DNA of 64,000 nucleotides from Sulfurovum indicum. Its GTDB lineage: Bacteria; Campylobacterota; Campylobacteria; Campylobacterales; Sulfurovaceae. This document shows, in pieces, positions 15,613 through 23,985 of this stretch. Each line of letters starts with the position of its first letter. Position 1 is the first letter of the stretch. The DNA lies in contig NZ_CP063164.1 of the NCBI RefSeq assembly GCF_014931715.1, positions 1,798,001-1,862,000 of the forward strand, in the 5' to 3' direction. The notes beneath the pieces were generated by a model that was not told the DNA's origin, ran no database searches, and saw only the letters and a list, made by a program, of their open reading frames with translations. Both the position numbers and the translations under genes were made by a program.

Positions 15613-16626
15613 CTACTGATACCCCAGTTTATCAAGATGAATGACCGTTCCGTCTTTATAGAGTTTACTGCCTGAAATGAATACCGGAGATTTCACTTCA
15701 CCGACATCATAGATCTTGTATTGTGTCAGACCGCTGTCAAGGACAATGAGGGATCCCTGTTTATCCAGTGCATAGATTTTACCGTCAACGGCCGCTGCTG
15801 CTGAGAACTGTGCGAACTTGAACTTCTGCTTCGCGAGTTCTTTAAGCATAATGTCAAGCTTTATAATCTCTCCCTCTTTGGTGAAAAGATAGATATTGTT
15901 CCCGGCAATATTGACTTCGGCGATATTTGCTCTGTATTCAAACTCCCCCTCACTTCCAAGCGTCAACAGTTTCTTGGGTGTTGCTGCGACCAGTGTATCT
16001 CCCGTTCTGGAAAGGTAGACAATATTGTTAAATACCTTGTCACTGCTGAGATAGACCACTTTGGCATTTTCGGGGTCCCGTACATCAAAGATAACAAGTT
16101 TCCCATCCAGCATCGGCATAACCACAAGTGAATCGATGAATATGGGGCTTGCTGCCCTCGTATCGATAGCAAAAGTCTGTTCTGAGCGATTCTCTATGAT
16201 CTTTCTGTTATCGCTGATACGATAAAGTCCATAGGCATTGTTATTGAGGATATAGCCGATCATCCCGTTCTTGATACTTGCAGCTACAACAGGCATACTG
16301 AGAGATATCTTACGTACAGTTTCTCCTGTACTCTTGTCAATAACTTTCAGCATACCTTCATCATCTCCTGCGAGGATATAGCTGGAACTCTCACTGAGGA
16401 ACCGATACCCCTCTCCAAGAACATGCTTGCCAATACCGTTCCTGCCGATATATTGTCCATTGGAAAGCGTTGCCCCCTCACGACTGATATCTATGATGGT
16501 TCCGCCATATCCGCTTTCGGCCATAGAAGCCGAATAGGTGTTTTCCGGCTCGAAATACTGTTTGGAACTACATCCGGAGAAGAGAAGTGCGCCTGCTGCC
16601 AGAAGAGGAAGGATAGTTGTTCTCAT
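15613..16626 (-). CDS. BamB-like beta-propeller lipoprotein
   Basis: The 337-residue protein has a lipoprotein signal (LLAAGALLFSGC, lipid Cys near 19). Repeated beta-propeller blades follow, each with a GxxYALD/GxLIVLD-type pattern such as DGKIYALDKQGSLIVLD. The gene starts 1 bp after the yfgM-like gene. In E. coli yfgM-bamB are also neighbours, and BamB is a lipoprotein of the outer-membrane beta-barrel assembly machine. That conserved pairing supports a BamB role; sequence alone shows only a PQQ-type propeller lipoprotein. Confidence 0.72.
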   Translation of the reverse strand: MRTTILPLLAAGALLFSGCSSKQYFEPENTYSASMAESGYGGTIIDISREGATLSNGQYIGRNGIGKHVLGEGYRFLSESSSYILAGDDEGMLKVIDKSTGETVRKISLSMPVVAASIKNGMIGYILNNNAYGLYRISDNRKIIENRSEQTFAIDTRAASPIFIDSLVVMPMLDGKLVIFDVRDPENAKVVYLSSDKVFNNIVYLSRTGDTLVAATPKKLLTLGSEGEFEYRANIAEVNIAGNNIYLFTKEGEIIKLDIMLKELAKQKFKFAQFSAAAAVDGKIYALDKQGSLIVLDSGLTQYKIYDVGEVKSPVFISGSKLYKDGTVIHLDKLGYQ

Positions 16627-17205
16627 CTATTTTCCCTTTAGTGTGGAATGTTCAAGCAGTTTTGCCAGCATGGAAAGAGAGGAACGTCCATCGATCAGTG
16701 CCAATTTGGATTTTGCCTTTTCCATATCTCCGGCTTTGATCTCGATATATGCCTCTTCAAGATACACCAGTTCTGTATAGAGTTTTGAGTCAACCGGCTT
16801 TTTCTCTATTGCACCGACTGTATATCTGCTCATATCTGCGATAATATCATTTTTACTGTCACTGACACCGGCAAGTCTCTTTATATCTTTTGTCTTTGCT
16901 GCCTGTGAGAATATATAGACTTCATGGAGCGCCGGATTATTTTCTTTCAATACAGAAAGTGCCTCTGTGTCATTGGGGTTGTTCTGTAGTGTCAAAAGTG
17001 CCTGGTTTGCCGCTTCAAGCTTGGATTGCCGTACAGCACTCCAGCCTGTAGTCACTACAAAGAAAAGCAAAGCAGCTCCGACTGCTCCCCAGACAACAAT
17101 TTTATACTTCTTGTAAAGCGACTCCAGCTTAAAGGCACTCTCCAACACTTTCTCATCACCACTCAACTCAGTTTTGACATATTTGACATCATCTTTAATA
17201 CTCAC
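16627..17205 (-). CDS. YfgM-like membrane-anchored TPR protein
   Basis: The 192-residue product has one N-terminal transmembrane helix (VVWGAVGAALLFFVVTTGW, about 35-53) and then helical repeats of TPR character (AYIEIKAGDMEKAKSKL). YfgM is a periplasmic-facing TPR protein linked to the Sec translocon and envelope chaperones. The gene is immediately upstream of a BamB-like gene, as in proteobacteria. The N-terminal cytosolic segment is acidic and basic mixed. Family call is by topology and context. Confidence 0.7.
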   Translation of the reverse strand: MSIKDDVKYVKTELSGDEKVLESAFKLESLYKKYKIVVWGAVGAALLFFVVTTGWSAVRQSKLEAANQALLTLQNNPNDTEALSVLKENNPALHEVYIFSQAAKTKDIKRLAGVSDSKNDIIADMSRYTVGAIEKKPVDSKLYTELVYLEEAYIEIKAGDMEKAKSKLALIDGRSSLSMLAKLLEHSTLKGK

Positions 17206-17234
17206 GTAGTGCTCCCTTCTGTTTTATTCATACT

Positions 17235-17240
17235 ATTATA
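17235..17240 (-). promoter_or_regulatory. extended -10 box for yfgM-bamB
   Basis: TGGTATAAT on the minus strand is an extended -10 element about 30 bp before the yfgM-like start codon. Confidence 0.5.
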
Positions 17241-17316
17241 CCAACTTGGCATTAAGAGAAGCTCTAATCACAGATAATACCTGGTAATTGGTTTTTCCTA
17301 TATGTTCGGGATTACC

Positions 17317-17589
17317 TTAAGGGCACCTCTAATAACCCCATACGCCCATAATGGGTTTTGCAGATGTGAGATTTTGCAAGAGGCTTTCAAGTCCTAGCCA
17401 AAGCTAAGACGATGGAAGCATCTTGTGAAAGATCACGTCTGCAAAGCCCACCCTTTGGGCAATGCCGGCTTTGCCCTATGCGGCGTTACACTTTTTCGAC
17501 TTAGCTACGGCTAGGTCTGTAAAGTGTGCCTTGCCTAGAACAAAGCCAGCAATGTTATGAGCATATGGGGTTATTAGAGGTGCCCTTAA
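17317..17589. mobile_element. MITE-like palindromic element, copy D
   Basis: The 26-bp terminal inverted repeats (17317-17342 and 17564-17589) are identical. They include TA near the edges; 267 bp lie between the TAs. The ends read AAGGGCACCTCTAATAACCC, unlike copies A-C, but the inside has the same plan: a long hairpin (about 17352-17449), a compact hairpin GGGCAATGCCGGCTTTGCCC (17457-17476), GCGGCGTTA, and a hairpin with tip GACTTAGCTACGGCTAGGTC. No open reading frame is present. With the flanking 110 bp it fills the gap between the yfgM-like gene and mutS2, and its edge supplies the mutS2 stop codon. Confidence 0.85.
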
Positions 17590-19826
17590 AGCTCTACCAC
17601 TGTTATACCCAGATTGCCAGGCATACGGTAGAACTTCTGGATCTTAGGATGTTTTTTAAGATATTCGGTTACCAGCTTTGCCAAGACCCCGCCTCCTGTT
17701 CCATGAATGATCTGCACTTCGCTTAGACCGTTCACCAGTGCATCAGAAAGGAACTTGTCAACCGTATCGATCGCTTCATCCGCATACATTCCCAGAAGCT
17801 TGACAGAGACAGAAGCACCGCTCTTTTCCACCTGGTGGGTCGCTTTTTTCGGCTTAGAAGGTACTTTGAGCTTTGGTGTCTCTTCTCGTTTTTTCAACTC
17901 TTTTAGCGGTACCCTCATTTTCAGTCCGTCCACAATGATTGTGGCATCTTTTCCCCGGATAGAAAGCAGTTCACCTTTGTGGGAACGGTATTTAACCTTG
18001 TCCCCTTCCTTCAATGGCTTGCTCTCTTTGATCTTGGCCTCTTTCACCTCTACCTGTTTGCGCTTATGCGCTTCATTGAGCAGACGCCGCCCTTCGGTCG
18101 ACTCCTTTGCCTTCAGTGCTTCGCGTGCCTTCTTTGTTGCTGCATTGTAGCGGTTCTCAAGTGTTGCCAGTGCCTTACGGTGCTGCTCTTTAAGACGTTC
18201 TTCTTCATTGATGAGCTTCTGTCTCTGCTTCTCGACTGCTTTAAGCTCACTATCGATCTTCTCTATCTTCTGACGCATCTCACGCTCAAGTGAGGTCGAC
18301 TTCTCTATGAGCTCATTCAGGTTCTCCTTGTCCTCACCGTAGACCTTCTTCGCCTCTTCGACAATGACAGGAGGTACGCCATAGCGCTGAGCTGTCTCAA
18401 AAGCGTAACTCTTACCAATACTTCCCTGGAGAAATGTATAGGTCGGCACCCGCCGCTCCTCATCATAAAGGGCTGCTACCAGTTCCACCTCATCATCACT
18501 GGCCATCAGAGACGCCAGACGTTTGTGGTGGGTAGTGACCACAAAGTGGATCCCCCGTTTCTTCAAAGCTTCAAGCATGACACGAAAGAGAGATGCCGCC
18601 TCATCAGAATCGGTTCCCAGCTCAATCTCATCCACACCGACAATAGCATCCTCTTTGGTGAAGAGTTTGGCGAACTCCTGCATACGACCGGCAAAAGTTG
18701 AAATATCATTTTTGACCGACTGAGGATCATCAATGACTGCTTCGATACTTTTGTAGTGTCCTACCTTCGTACGGGCGGCATCACACTTGAACGGAAGAAG
18801 ATATTTGCTCATATAGACCGCTGCAAGCAATGACTTGAGCAGCATAGTCTTTCCTCCGGCATTCACTCCGGTAACAAGCAGAATGGGTTTTGACATATCA
18901 ATACTCACCGGTACCGGATCTTCTATGGCCGGGTGGGCGAAGTCATGCAGTACAACTCCTTTGCGCTTTGACGGAAGCACGAATTCATACTCTTTTGCTC
19001 TGGCGAAACTGACACGTGCCTGGTAGTGGTCAAATCTGTCGTAGGCTTTATTGATAAAATCAAGAAAACGCTCCCATCTGAAAAAAGTTGCCGAGATCTC
19101 CTTGCAATAGCGCCATATCAGCTCCGAGCGGTTGCTCAGCAGTGCAGCCTCTTTCTCTTTCAGATGGGATACTGCCTGGGGGACAATGTAAAAAAAACCT
19201 GCCGAACTGCGCCCTGTAACCGTGGCTTTAATGGCATGATTAAAACCTCCGCGCACCAACAGTGTCTCTTCACCGTTTTGTAAGTGTACCTGGGTATCAA
19301 CAAGATAGTCTCTGAGTTTCGCAGAGTGTGTCAAACGGTAAAGTGTCTCTTTGATCTCCGACTTGTTACGCTTGATGGCACGTTCAAGACTCAGTAGTTC
19401 AGGATCACGCTCCGGATTGATCTCCCCCTCTTCAGTAAAATACCCGATGATCTCCATGATCTCTTCGGGGATCTCGATCTGCCGTACCCACGAACCGAGC
19501 GGTTCTGGCAAAGAGAGTGTCTTTAGCTTGTTGAAATAGGAGACCATTATCACAAAAGCGTAGATCTCTTCCAGTGCCAGTACACCCTGTTTTTTAATGA
19601 GATTGAGTTCTCTGTCAAGGTTCGGAGTCTTCTCCGGCGGGGGGAACTGTACAGAAGAAAGCGCCTGAATATATCGGTAGTGCTGATTAATATCTCCCAT
19701 CATTGCTACAGACTTTTCACGTGCGAAAAACTGCTTGAACTGACGGACATATCCGTCCAGATCCAGTTTCTGTACGATCGACTTTTCACCTACCTCTTGA
19801 GACACTGTTTTCCTTCTGTAATTCAT
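17586..19826 (-). CDS. mutS2: MutS2 ATPase/endonuclease
   Basis: The 746-residue protein has a MutS core and clamp region, a Walker A motif GVNAGGKTMLLKSLLAAVYM (about 325-345), Walker B VGVDEIELGTD, a long coiled coil (about 500-620) and a C-terminal Smr nuclease domain with VQIIHGTGGGVLAKLV. MutS2 suppresses recombination, or in other species rescues collided ribosomes. It lacks the mismatch-recognition domain of MutS1. Its stop codon lies in the terminal repeat of element D, and a sequence like that repeat's end lies just upstream of its start (19845-19858). Confidence 0.93.
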   Translation of the reverse strand: MNYRRKTVSQEVGEKSIVQKLDLDGYVRQFKQFFAREKSVAMMGDINQHYRYIQALSSVQFPPPEKTPNLDRELNLIKKQGVLALEEIYAFVIMVSYFNKLKTLSLPEPLGSWVRQIEIPEEIMEIIGYFTEEGEINPERDPELLSLERAIKRNKSEIKETLYRLTHSAKLRDYLVDTQVHLQNGEETLLVRGGFNHAIKATVTGRSSAGFFYIVPQAVSHLKEKEAALLSNRSELIWRYCKEISATFFRWERFLDFINKAYDRFDHYQARVSFARAKEYEFVLPSKRKGVVLHDFAHPAIEDPVPVSIDMSKPILLVTGVNAGGKTMLLKSLLAAVYMSKYLLPFKCDAARTKVGHYKSIEAVIDDPQSVKNDISTFAGRMQEFAKLFTKEDAIVGVDEIELGTDSDEAASLFRVMLEALKKRGIHFVVTTHHKRLASLMASDDEVELVAALYDEERRVPTYTFLQGSIGKSYAFETAQRYGVPPVIVEEAKKVYGEDKENLNELIEKSTSLEREMRQKIEKIDSELKAVEKQRQKLINEEERLKEQHRKALATLENRYNAATKKAREALKAKESTEGRRLLNEAHKRKQVEVKEAKIKESKPLKEGDKVKYRSHKGELLSIRGKDATIIVDGLKMRVPLKELKKREETPKLKVPSKPKKATHQVEKSGASVSVKLLGMYADEAIDTVDKFLSDALVNGLSEVQIIHGTGGGVLAKLVTEYLKKHPKIQKFYRMPGNLGITVVEL

Positions 19827-19844
19827 TGAATTGAATTATACTAT

Positions 19845-19858
19845 AGGGTACCTCTAAT
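19845..19858 (+). repeat. possible solo end of a D-type element
   Basis: AGGGTACCTCTAAT matches 13 of 14 bases of the outer end of element D. No clear partner end follows. It may be the remnant of a lost copy, or chance. Confidence 0.35.
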
Positions 19859-19906
19859 TTATCAGCTATTTTTATGAAGCTTTTAAAATAAGAGGAGCAT
19901 CACGAA

Positions 19907-20890
19907 ATGATTGTTTATAAATTTGGGTATAATAGAAGTATGACGCATAAAAAAGAGGTATTTATACATCAGAAATTCAATGATGAGGACTTGATGAAAA
20001 AGAGTTCTGCAAATTGGAACTATGATACTGTTTATAAATTACTGCCATATGCATGTGAAGGGGAGAACACTATGATCTTCCTGCCTCATATACAACTCAC
20101 CTACGTAATAAGCAGTGGCGGGATCCTGTATGATATCAACTCGCCTGGGGGCACAGTCTCTGCGGGAGTTGTCCTGGAAGCGGAGAGCAAAGCCTGTTTT
20201 GGACAAACCAAACTGAAAAAGGGTATGGTCGTCTTTTTTGACGATAGAAAATCCTACAGTCTGTTTATCAGCCGGAAACTCAAAATATCTATTATCAGCT
20301 TTCCAAAAAAAACGTACAGAAAACTGAGCCAGATGCTCAGCAAACATAACCTTGAGACCATTGAAGATACAGACAGCCGCTTAAGCACTTTCCTCTCCGA
20401 TATACTTGAATCCTTTAAGAACAACCCTTCTATCATGGAAAACACAGAAAAGCAGGAAGAGATAGAGACACACCTCCTGGAACAGCTCTCCATTCTGCTA
20501 GAGAAGCAGACACCCGCACAGCCAAAACTCACCAAAGGCGAGAAGATCGCTCTGCAGATACGTGACAGGATCTACTGCCATATCAGTAAAAAAGTAACTA
20601 TCTCTTCCCTTGCTGAAGAGTTCAGAATCAGTGAGCAGACCCTGCAAAATGCTTTCAAGTCACTTTTTGGATTTACTCCAAACAGATTCCTGCGCCATAT
20701 CAAGCTGAACCATGTCCGGCAGACCCTGATACATGCTGACCCTCAAAGCGATACCATTGTACGTATCGCGAATAAATGGGGATTTACCCATATGGGACAC
20801 TTCTCACGCTACTATACCGATCTGTTTGGAGAGAATCCCTCTGTAACACTGAACAGAAAGCCTGAAGAAGAGAAAAAAACAGGAGAATAG
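19907..20890 (+). CDS. AraC-family transcriptional regulator
   Basis: The 327-residue protein has an N-terminal cupin-like sensor region and a C-terminal AraC double helix-turn-helix: ISSLAEEFRISEQTLQNAFKS is the first (shown as LAEEFRISEQTLQNAF) and VRIANKWGFTHMGHFSRYY the second, ending in the usual FGENPS. The ligand is unknown. GAGGAG lies 9 nt upstream of the ATG at 19907. A TATAAT at 19928-19933 would instead favour a near-leaderless start at 19940. The GDSL esterase gene begins 10 bp downstream and is probably co-transcribed. Confidence 0.85.
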   Translation: MIVYKFGYNRSMTHKKEVFIHQKFNDEDLMKKSSANWNYDTVYKLLPYACEGENTMIFLPHIQLTYVISSGGILYDINSPGGTVSAGVVLEAESKACFGQTKLKKGMVVFFDDRKSYSLFISRKLKISIISFPKKTYRKLSQMLSKHNLETIEDTDSRLSTFLSDILESFKNNPSIMENTEKQEEIETHLLEQLSILLEKQTPAQPKLTKGEKIALQIRDRIYCHISKKVTISSLAEEFRISEQTLQNAFKSLFGFTPNRFLRHIKLNHVRQTLIHADPQSDTIVRIANKWGFTHMGHFSRYYTDLFGENPSVTLNRKPEEEKKTGE

Positions 20891-20900
20891 AGAGAGTGGG

Positions 20901-21536
20901 ATGAAGTATCTTCTCATCATACTGCTTTTTGCCGCAGTTGTGCTTTCATTGACAAAAACAACACACACCGCCAAACAACCCCTTCAACAAAACGATACCG
21001 TTCTTGCTGTCGGGGACAGTCTTACCTATGGTTTCGGTGCCAAAGCAGATCAGAGCTACCCCTTTCTTCTTTCCAAAAAGAGTGGCCTGACTATCATCAA
21101 TGCCGGCATCAGCGGAGAAACTTCATCGGAGGGGCTGCGTCGTCTCCCTGAACTTCTGGAACAGTATCATCCCAAACTTACCATTCTCTGTTTCGGAGGG
21201 AATGATATTTTACGAAAACTTTCCATGCAGCAACTCAAAAACAACCTCAAATCAATGATAATACTCGCAAAGAAGAAAGGAAGCGATGTACTTCTTATTG
21301 CCATACCCACTATCACTCTCTTTGGCCTTGATCATCCGGATCTGTATGAAGAGGTGGCAGAGGAGACCGGTACCTCTCTGCTAAGTGGTGTTCTCTCAGA
21401 AATACTGGAAGACCCATCACTCAAAAGTGACTATATACATCCCAACGCTTCAGGATATAAAAAGATGGCCACGAAGGTCTATGAACATCTTGTGACAGAG
21501 GGGTGGATAGGAAATTATTACTCCCCCATTAAATAA
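20901..21536 (+). CDS. GDSL/SGNH esterase (TesA-like)
   Basis: The 211-residue protein has an N-terminal signal or anchor (MKYLLIILLFAAVVLSL), the block I nucleophile motif AVGDSLTYGFGA, block II NAGISGETS, block III FGGNDIL and the block V DYIHPNASGY Asp-His pair. It hydrolyses esters or thioesters in the periplasm, like TesA lysophospholipase. It follows the AraC gene by 10 bp. Its last seven residues (NYYSPIK) and stop codon are encoded by the terminal repeat of element B, so the original C-terminus was probably replaced. Confidence 0.88.
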   Translation: MKYLLIILLFAAVVLSLTKTTHTAKQPLQQNDTVLAVGDSLTYGFGAKADQSYPFLLSKKSGLTIINAGISGETSSEGLRRLPELLEQYHPKLTILCFGGNDILRKLSMQQLKNNLKSMIILAKKKGSDVLLIAIPTITLFGLDHPDLYEEVAEETGTSLLSGVLSEILEDPSLKSDYIHPNASGYKKMATKVYEHLVTEGWIGNYYSPIK

Positions 21537-21787
21537 CCCGAATGTTTGATGCTGCAATTTCGTTCATAATCAAGGCAGATTTTTGCAGGACTCGCCAAAG
21601 TGAATTCAAGAAAATCTAACGTGGAGTATGGGCGAAAGTGCTACACCCTTCGGGGAGAACGAGACGAGGCGACCTGCACGCAAAAAAATCTTTGAATTAC
21701 CTACGGGTAGTCCTTCATATTTTTTCACGTACATCTCACCTCGTCTCGTTCTCTCAAACTTTCGGGTTATTTGATGGGGGAGTAATA
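21516..21787. mobile_element. MITE-like palindromic element, copy B
   Basis: Terminal inverted repeats at 21517-21542 and 21761-21786 match at 25 of 26 positions, with TA at both edges and 268 bp between. It is the inverted-orientation sister of copy C, with nearly identical ends (TTACTCCCCCATTAAATAAC) and inside. It contains the long hairpin with GAGAACGAGACGAGG and the hairpin with tip GAATTCACTTTGGCGAGTC. It encodes nothing convincing. The left end overlaps the GDSL gene. Confidence 0.87.
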
Positions 21788-21867
21788 GAACTCTCTCTCC
21801 TGATCCTGCCTGAAACATGAAAATCTCTCATGCATGGCACATCTGTAGGAAACAGCCTCTCTCTCCT

Positions 21868-23181
21868 TTAGGCCTCTCCCCGTATCTGGTAGGTAATATC
21901 TCCCGCCCCAAATGCGCACACAAGACCTTGGGCATATTCACGGATCACTTTCCCGTCCTTGAAGACCTTTACTACACTGTCCTCTTTCGTTACCACATCT
22001 GCCATCAGAAGTTTATATCGGCTGAACGCTCCTTTCAGATCGATATCTACTTCCAGTTCGCCCGCTGACCAGATAGGCAGGATAACCAGTTCATCCACCC
22101 CTTCGAAGCACTCGACAAATCCCGGAAGGTTGTCGATGGTACGTGTGTACTTATGCGGCTGCCAGATCACATTGAGCTTGTGGAAACCTCGCAGCTCTTT
22201 ATAGTTCTGCAGTGACTGCATCGTCACCTTGATCTCGGTTGGATGATGCCCGTAGTCATCTATGACCACCATCTGCTGCTGATTCTGCACGATGTCAAAA
22301 CGTTTTTTGATCCCTTTGTAGTTGCGCAGATTCGCTCTAAGTGTCTCCAGGTCCTCTCCGAGCTCCAATCCGGCCAGGATAGCCAACGCCGCATCAAGTG
22401 CAATGTGTTCACCGAAACCAAAGACCTCGAAACTGCCAAACTCCTTGAAGGTAAACCGTGTATGCGGTTCTCCTCCTAGCAGCACGAATTCGATATTGCT
22501 CAGGTCTTTGGAGGGATAGAGCTTGATACTCTCCATTTCGAGGGAGGAGAGAAATTTATCCTCTGCATTGATGACACGTACTTTTGCCAATGAAAGAAAA
22601 TTTCTATAGGCATTATAGAAGCGCTCTTCATCATATCCGTAATATTCCATGTGTTCAGGTTCGACATTGGTCACGATGGCAAGATATGGATTGGAGTTAA
22701 GGAAACTCTCATCACTTTCATCCGCTTCAAAAACCACTTTGTTATTGGGATAATTCCGTACGTTGGAACCAAACTCTTTGGAGATCGCTCCGATCAGTGC
22801 ATTGGATTTGGGAAGGAGAGAAGCAAGCATCGCAGAGGTTGTACTTTTACCGTGTGCACCACCCACAGCATACACCACTTTATCACCTAAAATGAACTTC
22901 AGTGCCTCTTTTCTTGAGAGCAGTTCAATACCAAGTTCACGGGCCCGTTTATATTCGGGGTTATTCGGACGTACTGCTGCAGAGTAGATAACCCTGTCCA
23001 CACCTTCAACCGCATCTTCATGGTGGGGGATGGTGATCTTGGCATTGAAGTTGGTTGCCAGGTCATTGGTGATCTCTGTCTGCTTGATATCCGAACCGGA
23101 GATCTTGTGCCCGTCATTGTACAAAAATTTTGCCAGTGCCGAAAGACCGATACCGCCAATACCTATAAAGTGTATTTTCAT
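21868..23181 (-). CDS. murC: UDP-N-acetylmuramate--L-alanine ligase
   Basis: The 437-residue Mur ligase has the N-terminal UDP-binding Rossmann motif (FIGIGGIGLSALAKFL), the ATP P-loop GGAHGKSTTSAML, the central VTNVEPEHMEYY block and the C-terminal ligand domain with DDYGHHPTEIKV. It adds the first alanine to UDP-MurNAc in peptidoglycan synthesis. The start at 23181 was chosen because AAGGAGGAAGA lies directly upstream and the family begins with this MKIHFIGIGG sequence. A perfect hairpin (23195-23213) precedes the Shine-Dalgarno site. Confidence 0.95.
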   Translation of the reverse strand: MKIHFIGIGGIGLSALAKFLYNDGHKISGSDIKQTEITNDLATNFNAKITIPHHEDAVEGVDRVIYSAAVRPNNPEYKRARELGIELLSRKEALKFILGDKVVYAVGGAHGKSTTSAMLASLLPKSNALIGAISKEFGSNVRNYPNNKVVFEADESDESFLNSNPYLAIVTNVEPEHMEYYGYDEERFYNAYRNFLSLAKVRVINAEDKFLSSLEMESIKLYPSKDLSNIEFVLLGGEPHTRFTFKEFGSFEVFGFGEHIALDAALAILAGLELGEDLETLRANLRNYKGIKKRFDIVQNQQQMVVIDDYGHHPTEIKVTMQSLQNYKELRGFHKLNVIWQPHKYTRTIDNLPGFVECFEGVDELVILPIWSAGELEVDIDLKGAFSRYKLLMADVVTKEDSVVKVFKDGKVIREYAQGLVCAFGAGDITYQIRGEA

Positions 23182-23194
23182 TCTTCCTCCTTCA

Positions 23195-23213
23195 AAGGTG
23201 TGCAGCACACCTT
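23195..23213 (-). promoter_or_regulatory. perfect hairpin just upstream of the murC Shine-Dalgarno site
   Basis: AAGGTGTG and CACACCTT form an 8-bp stem with a 3-nt loop, a few bases before GGAGGA of murC. Upstream of it (about 23222-23247) is a degenerate repeat that reads GATAGTGACAGTTGAACG on the minus strand, similar to the tract at 60127-60216. Confidence 0.6.
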
Positions 23214-23257
23214 GCCTTCCCTCTGTCACGTTCAACTGTCACTATCATCCAAAAACG

Positions 23258-23860
23258 CTATACGTTCTTATCTTCTTCCAAAACCTTTAACTCCTCTTTC
23301 CCCTGCTGCACATATTTTTTATACATCGTCAGTAAAATATCTGTCGGCTGGACAAAGGTCTGGATAAAGAATGCCAACGGATCGTGCGGATCGATATCCT
23401 TGACATCCACAAGATTCTCTATGAAGTCATCGAACTCCATACCGGACATTACCGCTGCTGCATGTACCATCATTGCATCTTTGAGTTCATCGTAGTCAAT
23501 CGTGTGGTAAAGAACAAGGAACATCTCCTTCGCACCTTTCTTGTCCTTTTCACTGTAACGCTGAATGGCATGCTCATAGATGGCTCTGGCAATGGCACGC
23601 TCCTCTTCGTTGGTAACAACATTGAAGCTCCTGTGCTCTGTCAGGTAAGTTGCCAGTTTGTCAAATGCTGTGTTGACAATAAAGGTGAAGATCTCATTGA
23701 TCTCATCTTCAGGTGCTTCGATGACCAGCTGAGCATCAAGCAGTTGATACCCCTTATGCACACTCTCCTCGTCTTTACACTCTTTTTCCAGTCTCTCTAT
23801 ATTAGCGAGGAATTCAGGGTCTTTCTTGAGCTCCTCTACATGAATTTCAGGCATTTCCAT
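23258..23860 (-). CDS. conserved hypothetical acidic protein
   Basis: The 200-residue product is strongly acidic and mostly helical, without signal peptide or membrane segment. Features include ELKKDPEFLANIERLEKECK near the N-terminus and a central block ERAIARAIYEHAIQRYSEKD. I do not recognise the family. It begins after GGAG with ATG at 23860; an upstream in-frame start at 23884 is less likely. It sits between murC and the dapC-like gene, all on the minus strand. A cytoplasmic role is likely, function unknown. Confidence 0.7.
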   Translation of the reverse strand: MEMPEIHVEELKKDPEFLANIERLEKECKDEESVHKGYQLLDAQLVIEAPEDEINEIFTFIVNTAFDKLATYLTEHRSFNVVTNEEERAIARAIYEHAIQRYSEKDKKGAKEMFLVLYHTIDYDELKDAMMVHAAAVMSGMEFDDFIENLVDVKDIDPHDPLAFFIQTFVQPTDILLTMYKKYVQQGKEELKVLEEDKNV

Positions 23861-23985
23861 TATTATCTCCTTCTGCCTGAGCAAAGCCCGGTCAGAATTC
23901 CTCTCACTAAAGCTTCGCCTATTGGCTCAGTTGTTTGTTTCATTACTTTCCTTTATTACAAAATAAAAGCATTGCCGTACAATAC

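Noticed and set aside
21638-21820. Apparent small proteins starting MLHPSGRTRRGDLHAKKS, also at 60093-60383 and as an N-terminal extension of the lipoprotein at 6393-6569.
   Set aside because: All three are the same strand of the MITE-like elements read through the long hairpin. They share sequence only because the DNA is repeated, and none has a ribosome-binding site.
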